From NCBI GenBank assembly GCA_003118195.1, contig BEXV01000820.1, forward strand, positions 10,079 to 45,654: a stretch of 35,576 bases of DNA, read 5' to 3'. A model generated the notes under the pieces. The model searched no databases. It saw nothing but the letters and a program-made list of their open reading frames with translations, and was not told the origin of the DNA. Positions within the stretch are counted from its first letter, which is position 1. The number at the start of each line of letters is the position of its first letter. The stretch comes from Hemicentrotus pulcherrimus. Lineage: Eukaryota > Echinodermata > Echinoidea > Camarodonta > Strongylocentrotidae. Shown here one piece after another: positions 1 to 30,400 of this stretch. Both the position numbers and the translations under genes were made by a program.

Positions 1-1145
1 CCCCCCCCCCCCATGGGCTAAGTATAATCAATAGATAATTATTAAATAACCTTTCCTGAACACAAGTACATCCCTAACATGGTGTAACAGTGCAGTCAAG
101 CGCAGATATGTCATCAAACATGTACATGTATTCATAAAATGTCAACATTAGTACATTCAGATTAAAAAGTGTTGCATCGCTATGATAAGATAATAAGTAT
201 TCCATATATACATAATATATTTTACAAGCTATTTTCATGAAATAATATTGTGTATCACGCTGTGTTTGCAAATAACTGATGGGACTACACATCATTTCCT
301 GATAAACCATTGATTTTCTGTCAGCGCTTGATGAGAAACTTTTTATCTAAATAAATTATTGATGTAAGTAATCCAATTTCAACAACATGCTTTCTATAAA
401 CATATATAAAATCTAAAAAGTGACAAAAATGCAACATGTTCCTATCATAAACACCATGGACCAAGCTTGTTCATCTTGAATGGTTTATAAGTTTGCTCCA
501 ACTATAAGCCTTATATAGGCGGCATTCTTTTAAATGACTGCAGTGAAATACTAATTATGAATTAGATGCTGTATTGATTTTCTTTTGAACTATTACATTA
601 TTAAGAGTACAAATTGCTCAAATGAATGACTCTTTTGCAAAAAGGCAATGGAAAATATATACATGTACTTGAAAAGATTTGTCATCATTCATACAATAGT
701 TGAGTTTATGTTTGCAGTCATGAACAATTTTTACAGCTGTATTTCCTATGACATTTATAGAAAAAGACATACAGCCTCCAAAAAGATTTCAGAGCTGTAT
801 GACATATGACACTTGAACTTTAGAATGATCACTTCATTTCTATACACTCCTGCAATTTGAAGAAAAGTTTCAACTTTCTTCAGATTTTAAGTCACACAGA
901 AGCAAGATCTTTATCAATGGTGAATAATCTACACATGATCTTCATATCTCCCAAACTCAAAATCTATTCAATTTTGATCTTACATCCTCATGTAAATGCA
1001 TCTCAACCAAATTTGGGAACTCCTCTTCATCACCTTTCAAGATATTACTGTTCATAATATAACATTCCCGATGCATAAACAGACAGATAACCTTATACAT
1101 TTTCCATCCCAAGTCATCGGGCAGAGAAAAACATGGCTAGCTTTC
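1..1145 (-). other. kinesin-5 3' UTR and downstream flank
   Basis: AT-rich DNA following the kinesin stop codon (1146-1148) in the transcribed direction. It must contain the 3' UTR, but I could not pick a convincing minus-strand AATAAA signal, so the transcript end is undefined. The first 12 bases are a pure C run, probably a homopolymer at a contig edge or a poly-C tract like those elsewhere in the window. No coding region or ordered repeat is seen. Confidence 0.5.
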
Positions 1146-18832
<17,687 letters not shown>

Positions 18833-18942
18833 TGTGACTTTTTAAGCTTGAACTTTATAGAGTAGGAAATATGTTGCAGTAAATTGTGGATCTGCCGTCA
18901 GTCTTCGCTTGTTTATGCCTCTGTACTTAACTTTGCATTGAA

Positions 18943-18975
18943 TTGAAACGGGCGCTTTAAATCAAACTGACCAAT
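18943..18975 (-). promoter_or_regulatory. KIF11: kinesin-5 promoter: CCAAT box plus CDE/CHR-like element
   Basis: About 110-145 bp upstream of the kinesin start codon are GGGCGC directly joined to TTTAAA (18950-18961) and a CCAAT box (18971-18975). Mitotic genes often combine CCAAT boxes (NF-Y) with CHR-type elements (TTTGAA/TTTAAA) and GC-rich CDE/E2F-like sites bound by DREAM/MuvB complexes. The usual CDE-CHR spacing is 4 nt; here it is 0, so this is a candidate only. Confidence 0.45.
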
Positions 18976-19241
18976 CACGCACGAGCACTCGCTAATAACT
19001 AGTAATGGATTCAATCGTTGTGTTATATTTATTCATTTATAATCAAGAGCATTATTCAAAATGAACTCAAAACCAAAGAGATTTATACATTCAGAATATA
19101 AATTCATATCATATTATGGTATTTACTTTTTTTAAATCTTTATTTGCTACATATTACATTATAAATAAAATAAGCCTCAAGTAGGATTTTAAGAGAGTAT
19201 AAGAAACGTAGAGATTGAGTCTAGCGTATCAGACTCCTGTA

Positions 19242-19299
19242 GGTGATTTCAAGTACGGTGTTCAGTGTTGGTGTTGGTGACACCGCACTTGAAATCACC
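19242..19299. repeat. 20-bp inverted repeat (hairpin)
   Basis: GGTGATTTCAAGTACGGTGT and its inverted partner ACACCGCACTTGAAATCACC differ at one base and enclose an 18-bp loop. A similar fragment (GGGGACTTGAAATCG) occurs near 18655. Probably the core of a dispersed palindromic repeat. Confidence 0.7.
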
Positions 19300-19321
19300 G
19301 AGCGCTTATTCTGTCTGATTT

Positions 19322-19392
19322 ATAATATAATAATTAAAAAACGGTGCTTATAAAGGACTTCCCACCCAAGTTTCTGAGCGCCCTAACAAACA
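19322..19392 (-). repeat. LINE/SINE 3'-tail-like repeat (AAGCGCTnTATAA type)
   Basis: Reverse-complement reads GGCGCTCAGAAACTTGGGTGGGAAGTCC, then TTTATAAGCACCG, then an ATT-rich tail. It aligns with the copy at 30660-30732. This resembles the shared 3' tail of CR1/L2-group LINEs and their SINEs. Confidence 0.5.
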
Positions 19393-21028
19393 AAATAAAA
19401 TAATAAACAATTACAAAACAAAAAAACTTACTAATATTAACCTACAAATTACAATACAATCATCAAAGCAATTTGAAAAAAAATCTGTCGACAGTGACAT
19501 CTGGAAAAGGAAGTTTGTTCCAAAGTTCATCATAAGCTTTACAAAAAGAGCGATGACTATAAAAAAAAGAGTTTTTCCATGCTTGGCATGTATGATACAG
19601 ATTGTAATCCATTAATTGGTTATATATTTGGGGCGATATGAAGCTGCCTAGTACCTAGGCCTATAAATCCGAAAGGGTCAGTAGAAGAAAAAAAAAACAT
19701 CAATTAAAGTACAACTTTAATATAAAGAATTTTGTGTTACATGAGACAATGATCGCCTATGTCCTATAGTGATAGAGCCTGGTTCTGTTCCCATTCAAAT
19801 ACATGTTTATAAATGAATTCACAAAGATTGAAAGTTCAACATTTAGATTGTGTCTCATAAAAATATTCATTAAACTGGGCTAGAAAATTGCCGGGAAAAA
19901 TTGTTGAACCTAAAACAACAAATTAAGAAGTCTTGTATTTTTGTGGTGTATATGGCAACTCATCCAAAAATCTCACAAAAGTGCTGTTCCGTGTGAATTT
20001 TGGGCTATATTTTGCAGCATATTGCTCAGTAAGCGGCACAGTTGACTGATATCCAAATAAAAAGTAAAGCGAGAACATATAATATGTAAAACTACAAATC
20101 ACAGACTCATTTTGCCATTATATTGTCCATTTGTTAAATTTTGAAATATGTTTTGTGCAAACTAAATATATTTGTAACGTGTATGTAAGTTTCAAGGAAA
20201 ATTAAATATACAATTTTTTTTTTGGTTTGTTTTGTTAAATGAGAGAGAAACATAATTTTTATCAATTGATTTTCAGTCCTTGATTCACAATTTACAGAAA
20301 TTCGTTGATACATGTTCTTCAAAATTTGACTGTCTCAAGAAGAAAAAAGGTACCCATAAAAATCGTAATATATTAAAAGCAAAAAGGTGACAAAATCCTT
20401 TTAGTCCAGAACACAGTTGTTGTTTTTTTAAATAGGAAGAAAATGGATGGGAAAAATCCAAGTCAAGAAACATAGTAAACAACTAAAATGAGAAGAAAAT
20501 GGGTAAAAAAAAATCGAAGCCTAGAAAAATAGGGGGAAAATAGCAAAAAATAGGTGAAAAATAATTATCAAACTATTCATCGGGAATAAATGTCACATGC
20601 TATTTTAAAAGTATTTTAATTAGTAAAAAAAAAATAGAGTTTAAGTAGGGCACATTCACATGAAAATAGTGGAAAAAATATTTTTCCATAGCTCATTTTG
20701 ACAAGTGTATAACATAGTAAAATAAAGTAAAAGAAGAATATGATTCAAGTAATTCTAACCGGGAATTCTGACTGTGAATAAAATCAAATAAAACTTGTAT
20801 CTACCACATACATGCGAGGAAAAAAGCGCCTGACCGAGCGGTAGATTATTATTTTAAGAGCGGTAGATTATTTGATTTATTTTGTTCTTTACATTTTCAA
20901 CACACAACAACATATTTGTATTCACTTCATCCAAGGAAATTTGCAAGCAAGGGCCCATAATAATAAAACATTGGTTGTTAACTGATTGTATGGGCTAAAT
21001 GTAGTACATAATCCGGCTAGTTTTAAGT

Positions 21029-21173
21029 CCAGGGGCCCGTCTTAGGACGAGTTGCGATTGATCCAAATCAATCGCAAGTTTGCAGTCCCCTATCTCTCAT
21101 GTACAAAGTTGCGATTGATATCAATCGCAAATAAGTTGCAATTAATATAAACTCTTTATAAGACGGGGCCCAG
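21029..21173. mobile_element. palindromic MITE with GGGGCCCGTCTTA ends
   Basis: Left end CCAGGGGCCCGTCTTAGGAC and right end TTTATAAGACGGGGCCCAGG are imperfect inverted repeats. The interior carries several TTGCGATTGAT/ATCAATCGCAA inverted motifs. Non-coding, about 145 bp. Confidence 0.7.
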
Positions 21174-21233
21174 GTGTTCAAAATGTTTATCATTATTGAC
21201 AACTGTGTTTTCCCCTTTAATGTCTATATCCAT

Positions 21234-21310
21234 CTCTCTCTCTCTCTCTCTCTCTCTCCCTCCCTCTCCCTCTCTCTTTTTTTTCTCTCTCTCTCTCCCT
21301 CTCTCTCTCC
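21234..21310. repeat. (CT)n microsatellite with a T8 interruption
   Basis: Nearly pure CT dinucleotides with CCCT variants and one T run. Apparent reading frames across it are low-complexity Ser-Leu artefacts. Confidence 0.9.
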
Positions 21311-21743
21311 GATGTATTCATTTTGCCAATTTTGCTTACTCAAATGTCTGCACTATGAAGCAAATGTGTAGAATAAAACTCTCAATGTCAGATATACAAA
21401 CACATCACACACAGTGTTTAATGAAGTATACTCAATAGTAAATACAAACAATACAAACAAGTGATTCTCTTAAATCAAATTTATTACAAATCCATTGCGA
21501 GTTGTTATGCATCTTACATCATCAGACATGTATATGACAACACATTTCCTATATTTTGAATTTTGAATGCACATATAGTATATAGGGAATATAAACTATA
21601 TTAATATTATATGGACAAAATAGAACTGATATATAGGATAACAAACCACTGTTCATCAAAATATACACCTTCTTACAGAAATCTTTACCTGGGTCACAAT
21701 ATAATCCAATGCATACACAGTGTACTCTCAATAATAATATATA

Positions 21744-21806
21744 TGTAAAGCACTTACAGACATTGTATTAAGCGCTATATAAGCGGAAATTCATTATTAT
21801 TAATAA
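21744..21806 (+). repeat. LINE/SINE 3'-tail-like repeat
   Basis: GTAAAGCACTTACAGACATTGTATTAAGCGCTATATAAGCGGAAATTCATTATTATTAATAA has the AAGCGCTATATAA motif followed by an ATT tail, typical of L2/CR1-group 3' ends shared by many metazoan SINEs. Confidence 0.55.
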
Positions 21807-24800
21807 GAGGTGAGTAACTGATGAATATTTGAGATTAATTGTATCACCTTAACCAGCCATTTCTATACTTGACTTTTTTTATTAATTCTTTAAAAATGCA
21901 CATACTGACATCTGAAACACTAACAATAAGACAAACCAGATTGTAGCTGTAAATTGTAAGTAGCTTTCCAATAAAAACATCAATTAATAAACTATACCAA
22001 GACACTATTGAAAAAATAAATCTTGATTTGCACTTTTGTAAATCATGAATTTTGTATCACATGATTGGGGAGGACAAAAAGTATTGATACAGATGTGTAA
22101 ATGAGAGGTAAACTGTGATTAAACAATTTCACATAATTAATTGTATCAAGAAATCTTAATATCTGAACCAATGTTACTACTTGGTCTATTTCATAGGTGT
22201 TTAAGTCAAATGTCATTAAAACAAATTAAATTACAAAGATGAAAGTATGGTTTTGGGTAAAAGTCAATCGTTTTTAAAAATCCCAAACAATTTATCTCAG
22301 TCTGTTATATACTATGAAGAATTGTTATTTCTTTACTATTTTGTGCCATAAAGGAGGTAGCAACATCTTATGAAAATATAAAAATTAAGTAGCAGGTAAA
22401 AAACAAAAATTTGCTATAGTAACCCCGATGCTGGATGTCTATCGGCAATTAACATTACAAGGTATTCTACTAGATTTATATATCACTTGCCCAACAAGGA
22501 GAAGCAAAACAAATTGTTCACATTTTATATGATTGATCCACAGACCAGGCATTTAAATGACCATTTTACCAATTTGGTTGATTGAACGAAAACTCTCTCT
22601 CTGACTAAGCAAGTAATCGTGTACTTTACTAGTTGATGGGGGAAGTGACAACAACACGTTCAGAACCTTTAGGTTTGAGGTTAGAAACTAATGTTTGAAC
22701 AAGTATATATCATCAAATTTTACTTTACTTATTTGTTTAAAATTATCAGTACCACATCAAATCATTTATGTAGATACATAAACATGATATTTCCATCTCT
22801 AACCACTTGATGAGATATTACTGTTATCTTATGTATAGTTTAAAATAGATGTTGCATTACATCTGCAAAAAGCCATTTATACATCTATGTTTGAAAGCAC
22901 AAAACAAACAAACAACACATTTGGCACTTGAGTGATATTAAGAAAGCATTACACAATAATTACTATAATTTCAATCTCTTGAAAGACTACTAGTTTGACA
23001 ATAATGAACAAAAATATTGTAAAGATCAGCAATACTTCAAAATATAGAAATGAATTTTCATACTTATGATGAGAAAGGTTTTGCTTTGTCACTTAGCAGC
23101 TCCAAAGTAGATGTGTCAAATGACTTTCATATGAGCCAGTTATGTTACCACAAATGCAACATCATACAGTACCAGATAGAAACCTTACTCCATTCATACA
23201 TGGTTTTCCTTCTCATCTAACACCTACCACTTTATATTAACTCTCTACCATATTTTGTAGCAACCGATTACAAACACATTTTGTCCTATTTTACCAAATC
23301 TGTTATCCATTTTGTTATTTATTGAATGAAAAGGTTGTGTTCAGTATTAGTGGTCTATGAAAGAAACAATTTTTAACCATGATGAAAAATTGAGTAGCAG
23401 CATACAGATATGGATATGTGATAATAAATGCACACATTTCTGGAACATTTAAGTAACTAACTGCGTTTATTTATATTTGCAATGAGAGAACATTTCAAAG
23501 AAAAAACATGTTACATTTCTACTGCTATTTCCATGGAATTTTCATGGAATTAATGTGTGTGATGTACAAATGGCTCCAAAAATTGTTCCATTACTCTAGA
23601 ATCTAGTTCAAGTATTACCTGTGTTCATTATCGCGATATATATGACTCAATTGGATTATAAAAATGTTCTGAACTTTGGAGTATACATTACAAATACAAA
23701 ACAAGCTATAACAATGCACAGCACACTAATGAATGTAATACACAATTATGTAAACATGAGTATCATAAAAGTTATAACATCTTATGCAGTTTCACTCAAT
23801 CCATGATGTATATTTGTACAGATAAGCAAATATTCACAATCATATGTTGACAATAAAATCCTCTGTGTATTTCAGGTATTATTTACAATTCATTGCACAT
23901 GTTTCTATTATTGAAAAATAAAATAAAATAAAATTTAAAAAAATCACTTTTACCTGCATTTAGTTTTGACAAGTTTAAAGCAGCACACTTTTAGTACTTA
24001 CATGAACACAAAAGTCCTATTTATCAAATCAAAATTAATTTTAGTCCATTGTGCCTCTTTCCTTTGAGCAGAGCCAATGTAATGTAATCTACACAAGATT
24101 CTCCATATAAATATTATAGATGCTTCCTACTATACACTATCTCTTTGAGTACATCATATCTAATAGAGAGATAAACATGTATATATTCTGAAAATTCATA
24201 ATGACAAGCCTTTCATACATAGTATCCCTCAGCCTCGTTACACACAAAGAGGTAAACTGCTGATTGAAATTCTCAGCAAATTAAGATGACATAAACCATG
24301 TGTGCTTCAAATTTCTGTATAATATATAAAAGATAGGTGAGTAAGCTCATGGGCCCTTGATGTCTTATTGTGAGCAGAGATTTTGTTTCCCCAATCACAA
24401 TCTGCCGTTCACTTGCATGAAAATTTCATTACAAATTAACTTTCTGAAGAAGCAACCGTATAATACTTGACTCTACCATTCAAATATATCTCTTCACTCC
24501 AAATATGATCATTGATTCTAGATATTCTATCCGATACATGATTTAATACTGTCTGCTTTTTGTCATCTTAGTGGGCATTATTTTTTTAGTTTTTCTTTGC
24601 TTAACCCCAAAATATTTACCGTCATCAATTCCAAGAATAGCAATATCTTTCTAATTGATTGAATATAATGGGATCATTAGTAGTTAATCAAAGGTTTATT
24701 TATTTATTCATATTTAACTTAAGCAATTCAGATATGTGCAATTTGTCCAAATATATACCCGCCTATCTCTCAGACAATACATGGAGCATGAAAATGTGTA

Positions 24801-24932
24801 ATATTACTTGAGGTTGATGGTTCTACCAGTGACTATTAATTCATCGACCCGTAATCAATCAATCAATCAATCAGTCGAAGCTTTTCAAGAGTCTGTTGCA
24901 TTCATTTCAAGCCAAATGGCTGTGCAGAGACC

Positions 24933-25246
24933 AGGGGGGTGTTTCACAAAGATCCTAAGTAGAACTTAACTCTAAGTTGGACTTAAACATTATGGAGAGC
25001 CGCTTGTAGCCTTAAAATGAAATGCATTCAAAGGCAGAAATTCAAGTATTTTAAACTTTTCATAAATTCCACATCAAGAACATGAAATCATCTTAATAAT
25101 AGAACATAATGAATGATTTGAATCATCATTTTATGCCTTTTAAAATAGTTTTTACAAAATATTTTCAGAGATGCTACGGCTTTCCATAATTTTTAAGTCC
25201 AACTTAGAGATAAGTTCGACTTAGAATCTTTGTGAAACACCACCCT
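24933..25246. mobile_element. 314-bp palindromic MITE with arms of about 75 bp
   Basis: Left arm starts GGGGGGTGTTTCACAAAGATCCTAAGTAGAACTT; the right end read in reverse complement gives AGGGTGGTGTTTCACAAAGATTCTAAGTCGAACTT. Similarity continues through CTAAGTTGGACTTAAA and ATTATGGA(G/A)AGCCG, so each arm is about 75-80 bp with scattered mismatches. No coding capacity. Confidence 0.8.
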
Positions 25247-25481
25247 GATCATTCTTTACTAATCATCTCAGAGGTAAAACATTGAATTTGAATCAGAATA
25301 TGATATGTACAGAATTCATACTTGTGTGCTTATAAATCTAAGCATACAGCATGGCAAATTGGCTGTTCCTTCCGATTTGTGAATGGAATGGTCAAGTGTG
25401 ATTGTGGTTTAGGAAGCCATACACAATCCATGCATTGTGTCAGACATGTGAGTCATATATCCTAGGATGGGAATCAAGATA

Positions 25482-25619
25482 CTGTTTCATAAAACTTGGC
25501 ACAAATAGCAAGATGCTGTAACTGTTATAAGCTACTGAAATCAATGTATTTGATTGGCTGTGATCAAACTTGGTATAGAATTGTGACAGTTTATATTGTT
25601 AGAAAGTTTCATGAAACAG
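25482..25619. mobile_element. GTTTCATAAAACTT-family MITE, copy 1
   Basis: Ends CTGTTTCATAAAACTT and AAAGTTTCATGAAACAG are inverted repeats. The interior contains GTAACTGTTATAAGCTACTGAAATCA and TTTGATTGGCTG, also found in the copies at 26315 and 27031. About 138 bp. Confidence 0.75.
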
Positions 25620-26314
25620 GGTGAACTGAGTCCACTCCACATAGGTTACAACTATTTACCAACTTTAAGGTAATTGATGTGGCTGCTATTATATACATTT
25701 TGTTTATGTACAAATTAGCTCAACTTGTCTATTGAAGTAAATAAGTATTTGTCTGAACGGTCTAAACCCACATGGAGCACTTCCTAAAACATTTTTTAAC
25801 TGGTGCTTATCAAATACCTTTTGGAATGGATTGAACCTATTCATACTGGCGCTAAATTTGACAGATGGCATATAAGAGATGAAAAGAAGCAGTAATGAGG
25901 TATAGAATACAAACATACTCAATAAAGATGTAATACTAAATATAAGAAAGTAATACTAAACAAAGATAATATTAATTACAGTACTTACATCGTGCCTAAC
26001 ACTTACTTTGTCAGAAGTCTCTAAGTGCTCTAAAATACAAAGTATTGGCCAAAAATTCTACACAAATTGAAACCCAACGCTGGGTTTAGGCTTTTGTTCA
26101 AACGTAGGTTTAACAAAGGAAATTAATATGAGGTCATATTTTTATTTTGTTAAGCATGATTTTATACCCCAGGTTGGGTTTATGTAAATGTTAATGTTCA
26201 TGCCATCTTTGTGGGTCATGGGATTTAGAAATATTGCTCACCCATGTAAGAGAGTAAACACACAAGAGTTTGAATACTGACTGGGGTAGGTATGCTGCAG
26301 TCTGATCAAGATCA

Positions 26315-26463
26315 GGGCCCATTTCATAAAAGCTTTCTATCAATAACAAGTTACTATAACTGTTGTAAGCTACTGAAATCATTGCATTTGATTGGCAGAG
26401 AGCAAATTTGACATAGACTTTCTGCACTTGTTTTTGATAAGAGGTTTTACGAAACGGGCGCCC
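26315..26463. mobile_element. GTTTCATAAAACTT-family MITE, copy 2
   Basis: Runs from GGGCCCATTTCATAAAAGCTTT to GAGGTTTTACGAAACGGGCGCCC. Shares the GTAAGCTACTGAAATCA and TTTGATTGGC interior with copy 1, with more terminal divergence. Confidence 0.7.
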
Positions 26464-26806
26464 AGATACATGGCCCAGGCAATAACATTGAGAATGGGTC
26501 GGTATCAGTCACACACTAAGAATAATCCTCATTGAGAGAAGTAATTTGGTCAGAATACAGAGATTAGAGCACAAAGGTCAATAATAGTGAGACAATCAAG
26601 CTAAGCAGTGATGATAAGGATTATGTCTGGAAGATTAGAATGGTCAGTATCGGTCAGACACTCGAGCCAGAAAATACCATTAGGAAAGGGTCAGTAGTGA
26701 TCACACACAAAGAATAGTCTCTAACAGCAGTAGTTCACAGGATTGCAGGAGGTTAGAGTATAGAAATCAATAATCGTGAGATAATTCAACAAAGCAGTGT
26801 CTATAT

Positions 26807-27229
26807 AGTAGGCTTGTGGTTACACCATGTGAGAGAGAGGGAGGATAGTCAACATGTTAAAAACGTCGAGCCACTCCCAACACCTATCCTCTCCAACAGG
26901 CGCTACAGTTCTCCTTACAACTATAAGCTAAGAAAGGTACCAACAGTCTTTTTCAAGAGTACACCAACAGTCCTTTTCAGGACTACACACACTCAAGAAA
27001 GAATGAAAGATTATCAAGAGTGCTTTCCAGGGGCCTGTTTCATAAAACTTTTTATCTATAACAAATGCTATATTCCTATGACAAATTTGCTCTCATCCAA
27101 TCAGATGCCTTGATTTCAGTTGCTTATAACAGTAGCTTGTAACTTGTTATTGATATCAAGTTTTATGAAACAGAGCCCAGGACTTCCCAATCCTCCCTCT
27201 CTCTCACATGGTGCAACCGCAGGCCTACT
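26807..27229. mobile_element. 423-bp element with 40-bp terminal inverted repeats, host of a nested MITE
   Basis: Left arm 26807-26846 and right arm 27190-27229 are inverted copies with three mismatches, all transitions; both contain CACCATGTGAGAGAGAGGGAGGAT in one orientation. The interior has a tandem CCAACAGTC(C)TTTTTCA motif and carries the MITE at 27031-27178. No transposase is present. Confidence 0.75.
27031..27178. mobile_element. GTTTCATAAAACTT-family MITE, copy 3, nested insertion
   Basis: GGGCCTGTTTCATAAAACTTT at the left and AAGTTTTATGAAACAGAGCCC at the right are inverted repeats. The interior is the reverse orientation of copy 1 (GCCTTGATTTCAGTTGCTTATAACAG). It lies wholly within the 423-bp inverted-repeat element and is therefore the later insertion. 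Confidence 0.8.
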
Positions 27230-27444
27230 GTATATCTACATCACCATGCAAGCCGATACTTTATAAGCAGCATCTAAAGCAGTGTCTACTGGCATAAATC
27301 TAGATGATTGAAGCAAGTAGATTACAATAGTCCATAAGGATCAGATACTTAAGCCAAGCCATGACCATAGGCGTAGTTTTGCAGGATTGCAGCTAGGAGA
27401 TTAGATGTGTCGATGCAGACGTTTGATTGGCCAGGAGATAACTG

Positions 27445-30400
27445 TCATCTGACTCTGCTGCTACTGCCAACCTCCTCCCCATTAAGTTTGATCAAACACA
27501 GGTTGCACACCAGCTCTTTCTCTGTTTGAGCTGCTGGAGCTAAGGTAACAAATATAAATATGAAGTTACATTGTTAACAAATTATTTCAGTACCAGCAGT
27601 AATGTGAAGCTTTTTATTGCTTTAATTTTTTATGGTAAGACTGTCATGACAGCAAGTTAGAATGACTCATATGAAATACGTACCAGTAATTTAAATATTG
27701 CCTCAGTGTTCTCAATAACAAACAACAAATTTAGATGAGTATGGAGCAAACAAATATCATTGCAAGTAAAATTGTTGTCCCCACCATGTCCATAACAAAG
27801 ATGGAAAAAATTTCCAGCAAGTGTTTGCTGGTCCAAATTACCCTGTATGATGAACATTTCAGAACTGTTTTTTTACCTACGGTACTATCTTTTGTTATCG
27901 AATTACATTACAAGAACTCAGTATAGATAACAATGAGAAAGGTGATCATATGTCCAGGGCTTTGTTTTTGCCTAGATATATCAGACTCACCTTCTGGCCA
28001 CGGGTTAGATTGTTAGCTATAGTGTTAGAAGTATAGAAATCTACTACAATGTAGCAATATAACCTGACCAAAGAGCACTAGATTACAGAGGATATGTTGT
28101 ACATACATGGTACCGAGTGAAAGGCATAAATTACTGTCCCTTGCTGAGAGCCAGAAAGACCTTGCATGCATATATGAGTTAAGCTCCTTCTGGCTCTCAG
28201 ACTCAAAGCACTATTTATGTATGTACCTGTAGCTCCTAGAGCAGATCTTGGTAGCTTCTTACAGCAGCATTTAGGACAAAAGTCCCTCCCACAGTACCTA
28301 CAGTATCTCTAAGAAATAAACAAAACATGGGGTCAAAGGTTATTAACAGTCATCGCAGAACCAGGTTCATTAAACTTGGTATACATAACGACTGCTGCAG
28401 TTACATAATCATACAGCCAATCAAGTGCAATTACTCTGGTAGCTTTTATCTATTGATGTAAGTTATTACTGAAGACTCATATCTCATCCCCACCACAAAT
28501 GCCCCAATTATAAATATTGTCTAAATCACACTATTTCCATACAATGAGGCCTAGCTGATCTTAAGTGTCCCACAAAGTCTACACAAATATCAAGCTGTGT
28601 GTAAAAAGACAAAGGGTTTTTAGGCTCCAGTTTGCACTATAATCTTGACTACCTACACAAGTAACGTAGACCACTCACTTCATGAAACATACAGAAATAT
28701 ATATGTACCAATTCATTCCCACGACTCCACCCTTCTCTTCAGCATCGATGAACAGTAACATAAACTACAAGCACAATGTAATGAGAGAAGGTTTTTACCT
28801 GGTACCAGCTCAAAATATTATCTTTCCCTTTTTTACACAACCAACTTATAAATAGGGCCCACATAAAACACTTGCCTCATGTAATAGAAATAGTGATTTT
28901 GGGGAACCATTTCAGATGAGAATCTTACCCTTCTCTTCAGCACTGATGTGAATAGGGTCCCACATAAGTAACACATGCCGCTCTCAAACATCTTGGGTTG
29001 TTGTTGTTGAACTCCTGGTGTTCCATCTGACCTGCTAGACGCTGGTACCACTATTTGAGCTCCCTTCATTCTCCTCTCTCTTGGGACATCCTCATCTGCA
29101 TCTTCATTACCATTCATCTGAGGAGTTATCAATAATAATAACAATAACAACAACAACCAGCGACAATACATTCTTGTATACAGCACATCGCTTTATGGAG
29201 TATGGAGTATTACTGTATGGTTTATATATGTCATTTAATTTGTGTATATTTGAGTGGAAAATAAATAAATCAAATCAAATCAAATCAACATGCTTTAGGA
29301 ATAGTTTCACTAGCTTTAGCCAAGCTTCCCTAGAAAGTCTTTCAAGCATTAAAGGAATTAAACTCCTAATGAATACCGTAATCATTGACATCATCTGGGT
29401 CAAGATTGGAAAATACATTGTATGTCCTGCTAAATGATGGTGGACTCAACCCCTTATCACTTTATCCATAGTTAGCCACAGTATTTCTAGTACATATTAG
29501 ACATGGATTCTTTAGCAGAAAGCTGTATCTTGAGCAATGCCTCACAATTTAGATTAATGCTATTCATCTTTATTTTACATGTACAAGTAAAGTATTACAA
29601 AATTTGACCAGTTGGTTTTACATGATAATGTCACTGAGAAAGGGTGGGAACAGGAAAAAGATAAAATAAAATCTATAGTAAAAGGCATGTTAATTTTACT
29701 AAGTAACTTACATCCTCAGATAAAGGATGTGAAGAAACAATGCAATCCTTCTGTGAGTCAACAGGTCCCTGTCAAATGGAAATGAAATATCAAAACAGCA
29801 TTTAATTTCTCAGGAAATGTAATTACAAATTATTAGTGATATCAAAGGAATCACTGTTTTGAAATTTCAAAGACAATGTGGGTAGATTCTACGAATTGGC
29901 ACCAATTTATCTGCAAACATCCAGGAATACAAACCCTCACACAATCTATGGTCATCTTCACAATTAAACCTTGTGTCTACCTCAGTGGCAACTCTTTCTT
30001 ATGGTCATCATGTTTTTTGCAAACCTTTTGCTGAACTTTGAAACAATTACCTTTCAATGTCAAAAAATGTCAGACTGTTAAAGATACTATGTCCCTTTTG
30101 CAGCAAACATGAAATTCTGTAGAACTTTGCAGGATTTATGAATATGTCATGTATGTCCTACATGTACATGTATCTGTGAAATTTAAACATTAGCAGTGTC
30201 CTAATATTCAAATTATGCGAGGAAACCCATTTACTTGCTAGACTTCACTGTCAGACACTATTGATTGACTGTCTGGCTTTTTTTCATCTTTGGTAATAAC
30301 ATAAATAAAAATGAGTAGTAAAGGGTACATGAGTATTTGTCTACATCAATAACCCACTTCTTGTGATGGCCAAAATTAAACTGATTGAATCTTTGCACAG

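Larger units (their letters stand above)
26489..27411. repeat. degenerate tandem array of about 200-bp units, interrupted by a transposon
   Basis: Unit A (about 26489-26625) and unit B (about 26687-26805) align through GGGTC(G/A)GTA...TCACACAC(T)AAGAATA, then GATTAGAG-type, TCAATAAT(A/C)GTGAGA and AAGCAGTG blocks. A third, weaker unit (about 27335-27411) shares GCAGGATTGCAG.AGG. The gap between B and C is explained by the 423-bp element at 26807-27229. The array lies just 3' of the protrudin stop codon. Confidence 0.5.
18990..27444. other. intergenic region between protrudin 3' end and kinesin promoter
   Basis: AT-rich spacer with no open reading frame resembling a protein I know and no tRNA or rRNA signature on either strand. 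The part next to 27445 must hold the 3' UTR of the upstream gene, but no polyadenylation site could be fixed. The identifiable content is repeats, listed separately: a hairpin at 19242, MITEs at 21029, 24933, 25482, 26315 and 27031, a CT run at 21234 and a tandem array at 26489. Stretches 19400-20800, 21820-24900 and 25250-25480 show nothing I can name. Confidence 0.6.

Noticed and set aside
18853..18859. TATAAAG on the gene strand as a kinesin TATA box
   Set aside because: It is only about 20-27 bp from the ATG, so a start site 25-30 bp downstream would fall on or past the start codon.
21174..21438. Leu/Ser-rich plus-strand frames
   Set aside because: They are translations of the (CT)n microsatellite.
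29081..29437. 118-codon plus-strand frame
   Set aside because: It is partly antisense to protrudin exon 7 and continues through AT-rich, simple-repeat intron with no family resemblance.
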